Of a stretch of 64,000 bases of DNA, positions 10,370 through 18,356 are shown in pieces. The stretch comes from Ruminococcus sp. Its GTDB lineage: Bacteria > Bacillota > Clostridia > Lachnospirales > Lachnospiraceae. The position numbers were made by a program, and so were the translations under genes. Below the pieces are notes generated by a model that was not told the DNA's origin, made no database searches, and saw only the letters and a program-made list of their open reading frames with translations. Location of the stretch: positions 1-64,000 of the forward strand of contig JAMPIB010000009.1 of assembly GCA_023663085.1 (NCBI GenBank), given 5' to 3'. How positions within the stretch are numbered: the stretch's first letter is position 1; each line of letters opens with the position of its first letter.

Positions 10370-10400
10370 AAAAGCGCAGGCTCCTCAGCCTGCGCTTTTT
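10370..10400. terminator. Rho-independent terminator after the P-type ATPase
   Basis: A 13-base-pair perfect stem (core GCGCAGGCT / AGCCTGCGC, loop of four) flanked by A- and T-runs, nine bases beyond the ATPase stop codon. It separates the metal-resistance operon from the promoter of the lipoprotein-metH operon. Confidence 0.85.
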
Positions 10401-10409
10401 GGCTTATGT

Positions 10410-12317
10410 TTATTCTCCGTTTTTTCCGGTATACAGCGTGCGCGTCGCATTCAGGACGGCAATCACCATCACGCCGACATCGGCAAATATCGCAATCCAC
10501 ATATTGGCGATACCCAACGCCCCCAGGATAAGGCAGAGCGCTTTTACCGCCAGGGCAAAGACGATATTCTGGTAAACAATGCGCAGGCATTTGCGGGAAA
10601 TTTTAATTGCCAGCGCAATTTTTTTCGGATCATCATCCATTAAGACTACATCAGCCGCTTCTATGGCGGCATCCGAACCGAGCGCCCCCATGGCGATACC
10701 GATATCCGCTCTGGTCAGTACCGGAGCGTCGTTTATGCCATCACCGACGAAGATCAGCTTTTCTTTGGCATCTTTTTCTCCTAAAAGCTGTTCCACGCGG
10801 GATACTTTATCCGCCGGGAGCAGTTCGCTGTGGATTTCATCAAGTCCCAGAGAAGTACCGACTGCTTCTGCAACGGCCTTATTATCTCCCGTCAGCATGA
10901 CAGTTTTGCGGATACCGCTTTTTTTCAGTGCCGCGATAGCATCTTTGGCATCATCCTTGACAACGTCGGCGATCAGAATATAGCCGATATATTCGTTATT
11001 AAACGCCACATATACGATAGTTCCCGGTTCATGACACTCTTCAAAGGAAATTTCCAGTTTTTTCATCAATCTGGCGTTGCCGACAGCCGCCTGTCTGCCA
11101 TCGATACGGGCCGTAACGCCGTGTCCGCTGATCTCCTCGATATCTGACACACGCGTCATATCCGGTTCTTCTTTACAGGCTTCTAACAGGCTTTTGCTGA
11201 TCGGATGGGAAGAATAACTTTCCGCCAGAGCCGCCGCCTCAAGCAGGTAAGTTTCCGCATCCTGTCCGTTTTCCGAGAGTTTTTGACGGACATCTTCTTT
11301 GACGGAGACTTTTTTTACACGAAAGACGCCTTCCGTCAGAGTCCCTGTCTTATCAAAAACAACATAGCCGGCTTCTGATAAGGCTTCCAGATAGTTGGAA
11401 CCTTTCACCAGCACACCGCATTTGGATGCGGCGCCGATACCGCCGAAGAAACTGAGCGGAATGGAGATGACCAGCGCACAGGGACAGCTAATGACCAGGA
11501 AAGTCAATGCACGGAATACCCACACGCCCCATTCCGGCGGCGCCTGCATAAAAAGCATCCTTACAAGCGGCGGTAAAATAGCCAGCGCTACCGCACTGTA
11601 GCAGACTGCCGGTGTGTATATCTTGGCAAATTTAGAAATAAAGTTCTCCGATCTGGATTTTTTCATACTGGAATTTTCGACCAGATCGAGTATCTTACTG
11701 ACGGTGGATTCCCCAAAGCCTTTGGTCGTGCGGACTTTTAGAAGGCCCGTCATATTGACACAGCCGCTTATCACTTCATCGCCCATCTGCGCCTCTCTGG
11801 GAATGCTCTCACCGGTCAGGGCGCTTGTATTGATGGTGGAACTGCCCTCCGTGATAACGCCATCGAGCGGTATCTTTTCTCCCGGCCGTATGGTGATAAT
11901 AGTCCCCGGCTCTACCTCTCCCGGATCGGCCTGCACAAGTTCACCGTTTTTCTCGATATTGGCGTAATCGGGTCTGATATCCATGAGCGAGGTGATGTTC
12001 CGGCGGCTTTTGCCGACTGCATAGCTTTGGAATAACTCGCCGATCTGGTAAAAGAGCATTACCGCCACGCCTTCCGAATACTCTCCAAGACAGATCGCGC
12101 CTACGGTAGCGACCGCCATCAGGAAATTCTCGTCAAATACTTCGCCGTGTACGATGCCCAGAATGGCTTTGCGCAAAATGTCATATCCGATGATAAAATA
12201 AGGAATCAGATATAATACCAGAGAAAGCCAACCCGTGGCCGGAACAAAATGCAGGGCAATAACAAGGACTGCCGCCGCAATGATCCTGATCAGTACTTTT
12301 TTCTGTTTTCTCGTCAT
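10410..12317 (-). CDS. cadA: Heavy-metal (Zn/Cd/Pb type) translocating P1B-ATPase
   Basis: A 635-residue metal-export ATPase. Visible motifs: actuator TGES (168-171), transmembrane metal site CPC (278-280), phosphorylation site DKTGT (D322), the P1B-specific HP dipeptide (371-372) and the hinge GDGINDAP (525-532). CPC together with an SmtB-type repressor gene points to Zn2+/Cd2+ rather than Cu+. There is no N-terminal metal-binding domain in the protein itself; a free HMA protein is encoded 24 bases upstream instead. GGGGG precedes the ATG. Role: removal of excess divalent metal across the cytoplasmic membrane. Confidence 0.92.
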   Translation of the reverse strand: MTRKQKKVLIRIIAAAVLVIALHFVPATGWLSLVLYLIPYFIIGYDILRKAILGIVHGEVFDENFLMAVATVGAICLGEYSEGVAVMLFYQIGELFQSYAVGKSRRNITSLMDIRPDYANIEKNGELVQADPGEVEPGTIITIRPGEKIPLDGVITEGSSTINTSALTGESIPREAQMGDEVISGCVNMTGLLKVRTTKGFGESTVSKILDLVENSSMKKSRSENFISKFAKIYTPAVCYSAVALAILPPLVRMLFMQAPPEWGVWVFRALTFLVISCPCALVISIPLSFFGGIGAASKCGVLVKGSNYLEALSEAGYVVFDKTGTLTEGVFRVKKVSVKEDVRQKLSENGQDAETYLLEAAALAESYSSHPISKSLLEACKEEPDMTRVSDIEEISGHGVTARIDGRQAAVGNARLMKKLEISFEECHEPGTIVYVAFNNEYIGYILIADVVKDDAKDAIAALKKSGIRKTVMLTGDNKAVAEAVGTSLGLDEIHSELLPADKVSRVEQLLGEKDAKEKLIFVGDGINDAPVLTRADIGIAMGALGSDAAIEAADVVLMDDDPKKIALAIKISRKCLRIVYQNIVFALAVKALCLILGALGIANMWIAIFADVGVMVIAVLNATRTLYTGKNGE

Positions 12318-12341
12318 TATTCTATCCCCCTCGTCAGCTGC

Positions 12342-12560
12342 TTATATAGCGATATCGCAGTCCGGTTCCACCTTCCGGCAGGCTTTTAATACCTTTTTCA
12401 TGACCGTTTTTTCCTCTGCTCCTTCAGCGAAAACAACTTTCATTTTCTGTGTCATGAAGCTGACCGTAGCATCCGCCACACCTTCCGTCTTCTTTGCTGC
12501 ATCTTCCATTTTTTCCGCGCAATTCGCGCAATCCACTTCAATCTGATATGTCTTTTCCAT
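12342..12560 (-). CDS. Small heavy-metal-associated (HMA) domain protein
   Basis: A 72-residue ferredoxin-fold metal-binding protein with the loop motif DCANCAEKME (C11-x2-C14), expected to carry metal to, or act as a detached N-terminal domain of, the following ATPase. A further Cys pair region lies near the C-terminus (KACRKVEPDCD). It has GGAGAGATAGGAA before the ATG and lies between the regulator and the ATPase with 24 and 30 base spacings. Confidence 0.88.
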   Translation of the reverse strand: MEKTYQIEVDCANCAEKMEDAAKKTEGVADATVSFMTQKMKVVFAEGAEEKTVMKKVLKACRKVEPDCDIAI

Positions 12561-12590
12561 TTCCTATCTCTCCTATCTCAACATTTATTT

Positions 12591-12980
12591 TTATTCTTCT
12601 ACATGTTCCATTCCCATACTGATGATCTCCCGTACATGTTCGTCATCCAGGGAATAAAAAATCGATTTTCCTTCGCGTCTGAACTTCACCAGTTTGGATG
12701 TCTTTAAGATCCGCAGCTGGTGGCTGACCGAGGACTGGCTTAAATTCAAGAGTCTGGCAATATCATACACACATAATTCCGTTTCAAATAAAGAATACAG
12801 GATCTTGATGCGTGTCGAATCGCCGAATACTTTAAAAAGTTCCGCCAGATCATATAAAATCTCATCATCCGGCTGTTGTTCGAGCACTTTCTTAACCACG
12901 TCTTCTCTGGCCGCCAGAAAATCTTTATCGGTATTCTCGATTTCGGGTTCCACTTCTTTTTTCCGGATATTGTTACTCAC
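12591..12980 (-). CDS. ArsR/SmtB-family metal-responsive repressor
   Basis: A 129-residue winged-helix repressor. The recognition helix region (LLNLSQSSVSHQLRILK) is clear, and the last helix carries the complete alpha-5 zinc-sensing pattern D113-x-H115-x10-H126-x2-E129, as in SmtB and CzrA. The alpha-3 ELCVYD box keeps only one Cys of the CadC-type thiolate site. Zn2+ (or Co2+) sensing is therefore more likely than Cd/Pb sensing. The start is GTG at 12980, five bases after GAGGAGG. It is the first gene of the metal operon and probably represses its own promoter at 13012-13064. Confidence 0.92.
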   Translation of the reverse strand: MSNNIRKKEVEPEIENTDKDFLAAREDVVKKVLEQQPDDEILYDLAELFKVFGDSTRIKILYSLFETELCVYDIARLLNLSQSSVSHQLRILKTSKLVKFRREGKSIFYSLDDEHVREIISMGMEHVEE

Positions 12981-13011
12981 ATCTTCCTCCTCTCAAAAAC
13001 TGTATTTAACA

Positions 13012-13035
13012 ACATATGTTCACTTGTTCATATGT
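13012..13035. promoter_or_regulatory. Probable SmtB/ArsR operator
   Basis: An imperfect inverted repeat of 12-base half-sites. On the minus strand one half reads ACATATGAACA and the other TGAACATATGT, differing at two positions from perfect symmetry. This is similar to the ATATGAACA-type half-sites of SmtB-family operators. It begins one base after the -10 hexamer, covering the expected transcription start, where a bound repressor would block initiation. Confidence 0.65.
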
Positions 13036-13064
13036 ATAATATAACATTCTATATAAACTGTCAA
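13036..13064 (-). promoter_or_regulatory. Promoter of the metal-resistance operon
   Basis: On the minus strand a perfect TTGACA (13059-13064), a 17-base spacer and TATTAT (13036-13041), immediately followed by the inverted repeat described at 13012-13035. It is about 55 bases before the GTG start of the repressor gene. Confidence 0.75.
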
Positions 13065-13099
13065 TACGAAATATGTAATTTCTTGCAAAATATTTTCGC

Positions 13100-13130
13100 A
13101 AAAAAAAGAGCCATCCGCAGATGACTCTTA
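13100..13130 (-). terminator. Rho-independent terminator
   Basis: On the minus strand AAGAGTCATC, a short loop and GATGGCTCTT, followed by a run of T residues. It lies 50 bases past the stop of the 85-residue gene at 13180-13437 and closes the small accessory island before the metal operon promoter. Confidence 0.8.
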
Positions 13131-13179
13131 TAAGATGATTCTCTTTGATTCCTTACCGGCAATAAGGGCCTTGGCAGAC

Positions 13180-13437
13180 TCAGTCCCCATTCCCGCGCAT
13201 AAAGCTGTCGAGGACATTGATGCCCGCGGCCATTTTCTTTAACTGTGTGCGCTCGCGGCGCATATAGTCTTCTAACTGTTTTATTTCTTCGGCGCTAAAA
13301 CCATTATTGCTGATAATCGTACATTCCGGTATCTTTCCTTCTGCGTTTCTTATTCCGTCCGTAAAGGATACGTAGGCGAACTTGACGCCATCTTTTACGC
13401 AGACCGGAGAAACCGACATTTTTAATTCATCATTCAT
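13180..13437 (-). CDS. Small protein of unknown function (85 aa)
   Basis: An 85-residue soluble protein; I do not recognise a named family. The first half looks like a beta-rich fold (VSPVCVKDGVKFAYVSF), the second is a charged helix (FSAEEIKQLEDYMRRERTQLKKMA). The ATG at 13437 has AGGAAACAGGATT before it. It follows the toxin gene by 51 bases on the same strand and is followed by a terminator, so it may be the last gene of that transcript. Confidence 0.6.
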   Translation of the reverse strand: MNDELKMSVSPVCVKDGVKFAYVSFTDGIRNAEGKIPECTIISNNGFSAEEIKQLEDYMRRERTQLKKMAAGINVLDSFMRGNGD

Positions 13438-13488
13438 AATCCTGTTTCCTGTTCGTTATCTGTTCCTTTACACTTTTTATTGGTTTCC

Positions 13489-13827
13489 TTATTCGGGATA
13501 TGTATAATTTTTTTGCTCTTTCAGTATATTTTTCCAGTCCCTCTCCTCCCGTAATACCCTTAAAATATGTATTTCATTCTCCGGCTCCTTGATTACGTAG
13601 AATATAATGGACGGTGGAAAAGTTTTTTTGAAAATGGAATAAGAGCGGTAATAGATATGCGTGTTGCCATAGATACCGCCCATATAACCAATATCTTTTA
13701 TCTGCTGTCTTATCTCTTTTTCAAATCTGTCGGCACGACTTTTTCCAAAATCCCGTTCAATGTAATCGGCAATGTCTGTCAAATCATATATTGCCTCCCA
13801 CGTCAAAATAACTTTACGCTCTTGCAT
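13489..13827 (-). CDS. ParE/RelE-superfamily toxin
   Basis: A 112-residue toxin of the RelE/ParE fold: the N-terminal helices (AIYDLTDIADYIERDFG) carry the family's L..I..YI spacing and the C-terminal strands end in IHILRVLREERDW, resembling the usual (V)xRVLHxRRD ending. Predicted to inhibit gyrase (ParE) or cut ribosome-bound mRNA (RelE); the sequence alone does not decide. It overlaps the 3' end of a short upstream reading frame (13814-13981), the arrangement of type II antitoxin-toxin pairs. It is more AT-rich than the core genes. Confidence 0.78.
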   Translation of the reverse strand: MQERKVILTWEAIYDLTDIADYIERDFGKSRADRFEKEIRQQIKDIGYMGGIYGNTHIYYRSYSIFKKTFPPSIIFYVIKEPENEIHILRVLREERDWKNILKEQKNYTYPE

Positions 13828-13981
13828 TTCTCCTTATATTCCTCAATTCCGTAATTTTTTGGAATGCCTCATCAAGCGGAAGTTCCCTGTCAGCCTCCAT
13901 GTCATCAATTCCCCTGTCCAATATTTGTAACAAATCATCATCCTGTTGCAAAATATTTTTGTTATCTAATATCATATCCAT
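13814..13981 (-). CDS. Probable short antitoxin partner of the ParE/RelE toxin
   Basis: A 55-codon reading frame overlapping the toxin start by 14 bases. It encodes an acidic N-terminus and a C-terminal helix of the type DDMEADRELPLDEAFQKI, the sort of amphipathic segment antitoxins use to wrap ParE toxins. The ATG at 13981 has GGA nine bases upstream; an in-frame ATG at 13990 directly abuts the same site and is less likely. There is no DNA-binding domain, so autoregulation would have to come from elsewhere. Function rests on position and overlap. Confidence 0.6.
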   Translation of the reverse strand: MDMILDNKNILQQDDDLLQILDRGIDDMEADRELPLDEAFQKITELRNIRRNARA

Positions 13982-14003
13982 ATCAACCATTCCTTTTTTG
14001 TAT

Positions 14004-14123
14004 TTATATAAACTGATAGTATTTCCTTATTGCAAAATCATATGTCCAAAAGTAAATTTGACTTCCATCAATACCTTCATAATCTCCATCTCGATTTAAT
14101 TTTCTTATGATTGATTTTAACAT
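14004..14123 (-). CDS. Very small protein of unknown function (39 aa)
   Basis: A 39-codon frame with a good ribosome site (GTGGAG six bases before the ATG at 14123), ending 22 bases before the antitoxin start. The product is basic at the N-terminus (MLKSIIRKLNRDGDYEG) and aromatic at the C-terminus (IYFWTYDFAIRKYYQFI). It could be a third element of the toxin locus or the remnant of a longer gene. No clear promoter was found between it and the terminator at 14187. Confidence 0.4.
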   Translation of the reverse strand: MLKSIIRKLNRDGDYEGIDGSQIYFWTYDFAIRKYYQFI

Positions 14124-14186
14124 AACTTTCTCCACATTTCCATAATTTTTTCTTTTCTACAGATTCTAACCATACGTTCAGAACTT

Positions 14187-14222
14187 AAAAAACGGACTAC
14201 GATTCATTTATCATAGTCCGTC
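14187..14222 (-). terminator. Rho-independent terminator of the chemoreceptor gene
   Basis: On the minus strand ACGGACTATGAT and ATCGTAGTCCGT form a 12-pair stem (one wobble pair) followed by TTTTTT. It lies nine bases past the chemoreceptor stop codon. Confidence 0.88.
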
Positions 14223-14230
14223 CTTCTTCA

Positions 14231-15973
14231 TCAGACCTTAAAGAAGGAAACATCCTCCTCCAGCTTCTCGGAAATCTCTTTCAGCTCTCTGGCTGAATCT
14301 GCTAAAAGACTGATCGTAGCGTTCAGTTCCTGCATAGAAGCGTTTGTCTGCTCCGTAGAAGCAGCGTTTTCTTCTGCAACAGCCGAAAGATTGCGGATCA
14401 CGTCGGTCACTCTGGTTCTGGCTTCATCACATTCTCTGGTCTGTGCATAGATCTGTTCTGTCGCGGCTATGGAAGTCTCGATACCGCTGCTGACATCCGC
14501 AAATTTGGCCTTGGTCTCTTCCAGTTTCTGCTGCTGCTGGGAGATGCTCGTCTCCACTTCCGCCATGATCTTGACAGAAGCCTCGGAGTCTGCGGAAAGC
14601 TGGTTGATGATCTCCTCTATCGTTTTTGCCGACTGGTTGGAATCTTCGGAAAGTTTGGAAATCTGAGAGGCAACTACGGCAAATCCTTTACCCGCTTCTC
14701 CTGCTCTGGCCGCCTCGATGCTGGCATTTAAGGCAAGCAGGCTGGTCTCGCTGGCAATCGCCGTGATCAGGTTGACAGCCTCCTGTATTCTTTCTACCGA
14801 TTCGTTGGTTGTATGTACAGAAGTTGATATCTTCTGGATAGAACCTATCGTCGTATCGTTGGAAACGCTGAGTTCATTGATGATCTGTTCCGATTCATTA
14901 TCTGATTTCTGGATGTTCTTGGATACTTCATCCAGTTCCTTAACACTGTCTACAATTTTTTCGATCAGCGTGCCGATGTTGGTGATCTGCATGGTAGCCG
15001 ATTCGATATCCTCCGCCTGTGTAACGGCTCCGCGGGAGATATCTTCTATGGCACGGCCAATTTCATCCGCTGTCGCGCTGGTCTGCGAAGACATGGATTC
15101 CAGCGATTCTCCTGCCTCCATCAGATTGTCGGTAGATTCTTTGATGTTTTTTACCATACCCTGCAGTTTTTCTATCAGATCATACATGGAAGAAACCATG
15201 GCGCCGATCTCGTCAGTCCGCTTTCTGGCCGCTTCACTGACTTTAGATATGTTCTCGCTGAACTGTAACTGTAAATTACCCTCCGAGAGTCTGCCTAACA
15301 TATTGCCTGCATGCAGGACGATCCTGGCAATTCCTTTTACCAGAATGATACATACGACCAACGATATGATCAGGATGACCAGTGAGATTCCGAGGATATT
15401 GTAAACCTGTCTGGCAATCGAGGATTCTACTTCCGCGCTCGGAGAACCCGCAAAGACCATACCGACGATCTCACCGTTGCTGTTTATTAACGGTTTATAA
15501 TAGGCATAATATTTTTCGTTATTGATAGTGATATTGGCGGTGCTGTAATCCTGTCCGCCTTTTATTACGGCATCTACCACGACATCCGAAGCCGTAGTCC
15601 CGACGATACGGCCGCCGGTCTGCTTATCGAGCAGAGAGGTTGCTCTTCTGGTATCGCCGTAAAAAATCGTAATATCTGCTTTCGTTCCTTCGGTATAACT
15701 GTCAATAACCGCTTCATTTTCCGTTATACAGTAATCTCCTTTGTAAAGCAGATCCCCTTCCATGTAATAGTCACCTGCATCCAGTGCGTCATAAGCTGCC
15801 GAAACGGACTGGCAGAGATTGTTCAGTCCGGTAAACGCTTCTCTCTGCATCCCCTGCCGCAGAGCATTCAACGCATAAATGGTAACGACAGCATCCAGAA
15901 TGATCATTGGCAAAGCACACATAAGTACAATTTTAGCCAGAAGGCCAATACCCTTTTTCTTCTTTTGCTCCAT
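14231..15973 (-). CDS. Methyl-accepting chemotaxis protein
   Basis: A 580-residue chemoreceptor: transmembrane helix 1 (about 10-32), an extracellular single-Cache-like sensor (about 40-185), transmembrane helix 2 (about 190-215), a HAMP linker, and a long cytoplasmic coiled-coil signalling domain with the conserved tip [22 protein letters not shown] (quoted part within 450-475). The extracellular domain contains the [18 protein letters not shown] segment typical of Cache folds; the ligand is unknown. AAGGAG precedes the ATG by eleven bases. It is a single-gene transcript closed by its own terminator, and its leader carries an unusual run of nine G residues. Confidence 0.92.
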   Translation of the reverse strand: MEQKKKKGIGLLAKIVLMCALPMIILDAVVTIYALNALRQGMQREAFTGLNNLCQSVSAAYDALDAGDYYMEGDLLYKGDYCITENEAVIDSYTEGTKADITIFYGDTRRATSLLDKQTGGRIVGTTASDVVVDAVIKGGQDYSTANITINNEKYYAYYKPLINSNGEIVGMVFAGSPSAEVESSIARQVYNILGISLVILIISLVVCIILVKGIARIVLHAGNMLGRLSEGNLQLQFSENISKVSEAARKRTDEIGAMVSSMYDLIEKLQGMVKNIKESTDNLMEAGESLESMSSQTSATADEIGRAIEDISRGAVTQAEDIESATMQITNIGTLIEKIVDSVKELDEVSKNIQKSDNESEQIINELSVSNDTTIGSIQKISTSVHTTNESVERIQEAVNLITAIASETSLLALNASIEAARAGEAGKGFAVVASQISKLSEDSNQSAKTIEEIINQLSADSEASVKIMAEVETSISQQQQKLEETKAKFADVSSGIETSIAATEQIYAQTRECDEARTRVTDVIRNLSAVAEENAASTEQTNASMQELNATISLLADSARELKEISEKLEEDVSFFKV

Positions 15974-15998
15974 AATTATTTATACTCCTTTCGTTTTA

Positions 15999-16007
15999 CC
16001 CCCCCCC
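15999..16007. repeat. G9/C9 homopolymer in the chemoreceptor leader
   Basis: Nine consecutive C residues on the plus strand (G9 in the transcript), eight bases upstream of the AAGGAG ribosome site of the chemoreceptor gene. Long G/C runs are rare in AT-leaning genomes and mutate easily by slippage. It is outside the coding region, so length change would affect expression, not frame. Confidence 0.8.
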
Positions 16008-16031
16008 GATAAAATTATGGTGAGTTTTCAT

Positions 16032-16072
16032 AAAAATGGCCTTCCATGAAGCCCATTTTTGTTATTGTAGCA
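16032..16072 (-). promoter_or_regulatory. Hairpin with an adjacent extended -10 element upstream of the chemoreceptor
   Basis: An inverted repeat (AAAAATGG...CCATTTTT, 13-base arms with one mismatch and a three-base loop, 16032-16060) is flanked on both sides by A/T runs, as in a bidirectional terminator that would serve proA. On the minus strand TGCTACAAT, an extended -10 element, lies next to it at 16064-16072, with only a weak T-rich -35. Both readings are possible: proA terminator, or start of the chemoreceptor transcript. Confidence 0.45.
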
Positions 16073-16173
16073 TACAATTTATGTAAAAAAAACAAAATTT
16101 TTATATATTGACATAATATATGGCATAATAAGCCATTTTAGAGGTATAAATTGTCACCTGCCATGCGCTGACG

Positions 16174-17421
16174 CTATGCTCTGACCTGCCCATCGCCGAC
16201 AATCGTATATTTATAAGAAGTCAGCTCTTTTAAACCCATCGGGCCTCTGGCATGAAGTTTCTGCGTACTGATGCCGATCTCCGCACCGAAGCCGAATTCA
16301 AAGCCATCCGTGAATCTGGTAGAGGCATTGACATAGACGCAGGCTGAATCAATGCGGGCCAGAAAAAGCGCCGCCTTTTCCTTATCCTCCGTGATAATGG
16401 CGTCAGAATGCCCCGTGGAATAACGGTTGATATGGGCAATGGCTTCTTCTAAGGAAGATACGGTCTTCATGGATATGATATAATCCAGATATTCCGTGCC
16501 GTAATCTTCGTCACTGGCCGCCAGACTGTCGGGAACCAGTTCCCGGATGCGTTCATCCGCCCGCATTTCCACGTTTTTGGCACGCAGGGCGTCCGCCAGA
16601 ACGTCCATCAGTTTCCCGGCTATCTTTTCGTGGATCACCAGAGATTCGCAGGCGTTGCATACGCCGATACGCTGTGTTTTGGCATTGATGATGATGGGCA
16701 CGGCTTTTTCGATATCCGCGTCTTCATCAATATAAATATGGCAGTTTCCCGTTCCTGTCTCAATGACCGGGATGGAACTGTTTTCAACGACTGTACGGAT
16801 CAGTCCGGCGCCACCTCTGGGAATCAGTACGTTCACATATTGATTCAGATTCATGAAGGCTTTCGTTACCGCCCTGTCCGTATCGGCGATCAATTGGAGG
16901 GCGTCTTCGGGAATCCCTTCCTGCGCCAGAGTCTTTCGTATGATATCAGAAATGGCGATATTGGAATGCAGGGCGTCGCTGCCGCCTTTTAAGATCACGA
17001 CATTTCCGGCCTTAAAGCACAGCCCGAAAGCGTCCGCCGTCACATTCGGTCTGGATTCATAGATGATGCCGATGACGCCGAGCGGTACGCGTATTTTCTC
17101 AATGTGCAGGCCGTTAGGCCGCTCAAACTGTTCCAATACTTCGCCTATCGGGTCTGTGAGACGGCTGATCTGCCGCAGCCCTTCCGACATGGCCGCGATC
17201 CGCTCCGGCGTCAGTTTCAGACGGTCTAACAAAGCGGGGCGCATACCGTTTGCCTCTCCGGTCTGGTAATCTCTGGCGTTAGCCGTAAGAATCTCTTCCT
17301 GCCGCATTACAAAGGCGTCCGCTATCTGGTTAAGCGCATGGTCTTTTTTAGCAGATGACAATGTCTGCATGATATATCTGGCCGCGACGGCCCTTTCTCC
17401 CATTTGTTCTAAAAATTCCAT
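16174..17421 (-). CDS. proA: Glutamate-5-semialdehyde dehydrogenase (gamma-glutamyl phosphate reductase)
   Basis: A 415-residue NADPH-dependent enzyme that reduces gamma-glutamyl phosphate to glutamate semialdehyde, second step of proline synthesis. The catalytic Cys is C255 in GVCNACES, and the signature YESRPNVTADAFGLCFKAGN spans roughly 121-140. Length matches E. coli ProA (417). It is the last gene of proB-DUF896-cyclo-ligase-proA, starting 18 bases after the cyclo-ligase stop. Confidence 0.96.
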   Translation of the reverse strand: MEFLEQMGERAVAARYIMQTLSSAKKDHALNQIADAFVMRQEEILTANARDYQTGEANGMRPALLDRLKLTPERIAAMSEGLRQISRLTDPIGEVLEQFERPNGLHIEKIRVPLGVIGIIYESRPNVTADAFGLCFKAGNVVILKGGSDALHSNIAISDIIRKTLAQEGIPEDALQLIADTDRAVTKAFMNLNQYVNVLIPRGGAGLIRTVVENSSIPVIETGTGNCHIYIDEDADIEKAVPIIINAKTQRIGVCNACESLVIHEKIAGKLMDVLADALRAKNVEMRADERIRELVPDSLAASDEDYGTEYLDYIISMKTVSSLEEAIAHINRYSTGHSDAIITEDKEKAALFLARIDSACVYVNASTRFTDGFEFGFGAEIGISTQKLHARGPMGLKELTSYKYTIVGDGQVRA

Positions 17422-17439
17422 ATCTGTCTCCCTTCGTTT

Positions 17440-18048
17440 TTATTGGTAAACCTTATTTTCCGTGATGACCATATCCGGTCTGATATCGTGGACGTCATGC
17501 GGGATGGTATTAAGCATCTGACAGGCAAAACAAAGCGCTGCGCTCTTAAGCAGCACGCCCGAATCGTTAAGACGTGCCAGATATCTGTCATAAAAGCCCA
17601 GCCCGTAGCCAATCCGGTGACGGTATTTATCAAAAACGGCGCCCGGCATCAGCATCAGCACCCGCACCGGTTCCTGTCGGGAATCCCGCTTTCGGTTTTG
17701 TAAAAAATCTTCCAGGAAAGGCTGGCTGGTATCGCGCGGCTCCCGGATGCCTTTAAAACCTTTAACCAGTTCTGACAGGCTCTCAATCGGATAAAATTCC
17801 ATATCCTGTCCGCTCACTTTTGGTACAAAGATGCGCTTTTTCGTCAGATTTTTTTGAATCAGCGGACTGGTGAGTACTTCGCTCTGATATTCGATATAGG
17901 TCAGGATGATATCGGCGTTTTGGTATATTTCCGACTGATACAGCGTATGCAGTATCTGTCTGCTCTTAGCCATCCGCTCTGTCTGCGGGATCTGATTTCT
18001 CAGGGCCAGAATCTGTTTTCTCAATGCCTTTTTTTCCTCTGCGATCAT
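17440..18048 (-). CDS. 5-formyltetrahydrofolate cyclo-ligase
   Basis: A 202-residue enzyme converting 5-formyl-THF to 5,10-methenyl-THF at the expense of ATP, recycling a folate dead end. The family motif PGAVFDKYRHRIGYGLGFYD is at about 140-160, with the N-terminal RKQILALRN segment. Its ATG overlaps the stop codon of the DUF896 gene (TGATG), implying translational coupling. Its place inside a proline operon has no obvious metabolic reason. Confidence 0.93.
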   Translation of the reverse strand: MIAEEKKALRKQILALRNQIPQTERMAKSRQILHTLYQSEIYQNADIILTYIEYQSEVLTSPLIQKNLTKKRIFVPKVSGQDMEFYPIESLSELVKGFKGIREPRDTSQPFLEDFLQNRKRDSRQEPVRVLMLMPGAVFDKYRHRIGYGLGFYDRYLARLNDSGVLLKSAALCFACQMLNTIPHDVHDIRPDMVITENKVYQ

Positions 18049-18293
18049 CAGTGTTTATCCTTCCGGCCGAATTTTTCTCCAAGATTCGTGATGGACCCGT
18101 CTTTTTCCACGATAGAGATATTGTCTAACTGCCCTTTAAGATTCCTTCTGATATTGGCGACATATGCCTGCCGCAGTCTGGTCTGTTCTTCTTTTTCTTC
18201 TTCTGTCAGACCGTGTGTCTGTGATTTATGATATAATTCATTGACTCTAGCGGTCAACTGCTCTATTGTATAAGAATTGCTGTTATCTTCCAT
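18048..18293 (-). CDS. DUF896 small protein (YnzC-like)
   Basis: An 81-residue protein with the DUF896 core (TARVNELYHKSQTHGLTEEE then LRQAYVANIRRNLKGQLDNI), a two-helix bundle common in Firmicutes with no settled function. The ATG at 18293 has AAAGGA six bases upstream; a start at 18317 would add eight residues without a ribosome site. It is sandwiched between proB and the cyclo-ligase. Confidence 0.9.
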   Translation of the reverse strand: MEDNSNSYTIEQLTARVNELYHKSQTHGLTEEEKEEQTRLRQAYVANIRRNLKGQLDNISIVEKDGSITNLGEKFGRKDKH

Positions 18294-18356
18294 AAAAAAT
18301 CCTTTCCTGTTTTCCACGGGCAGCGCCGGACAGTCCCGCCTGCATGTATATTCAGC

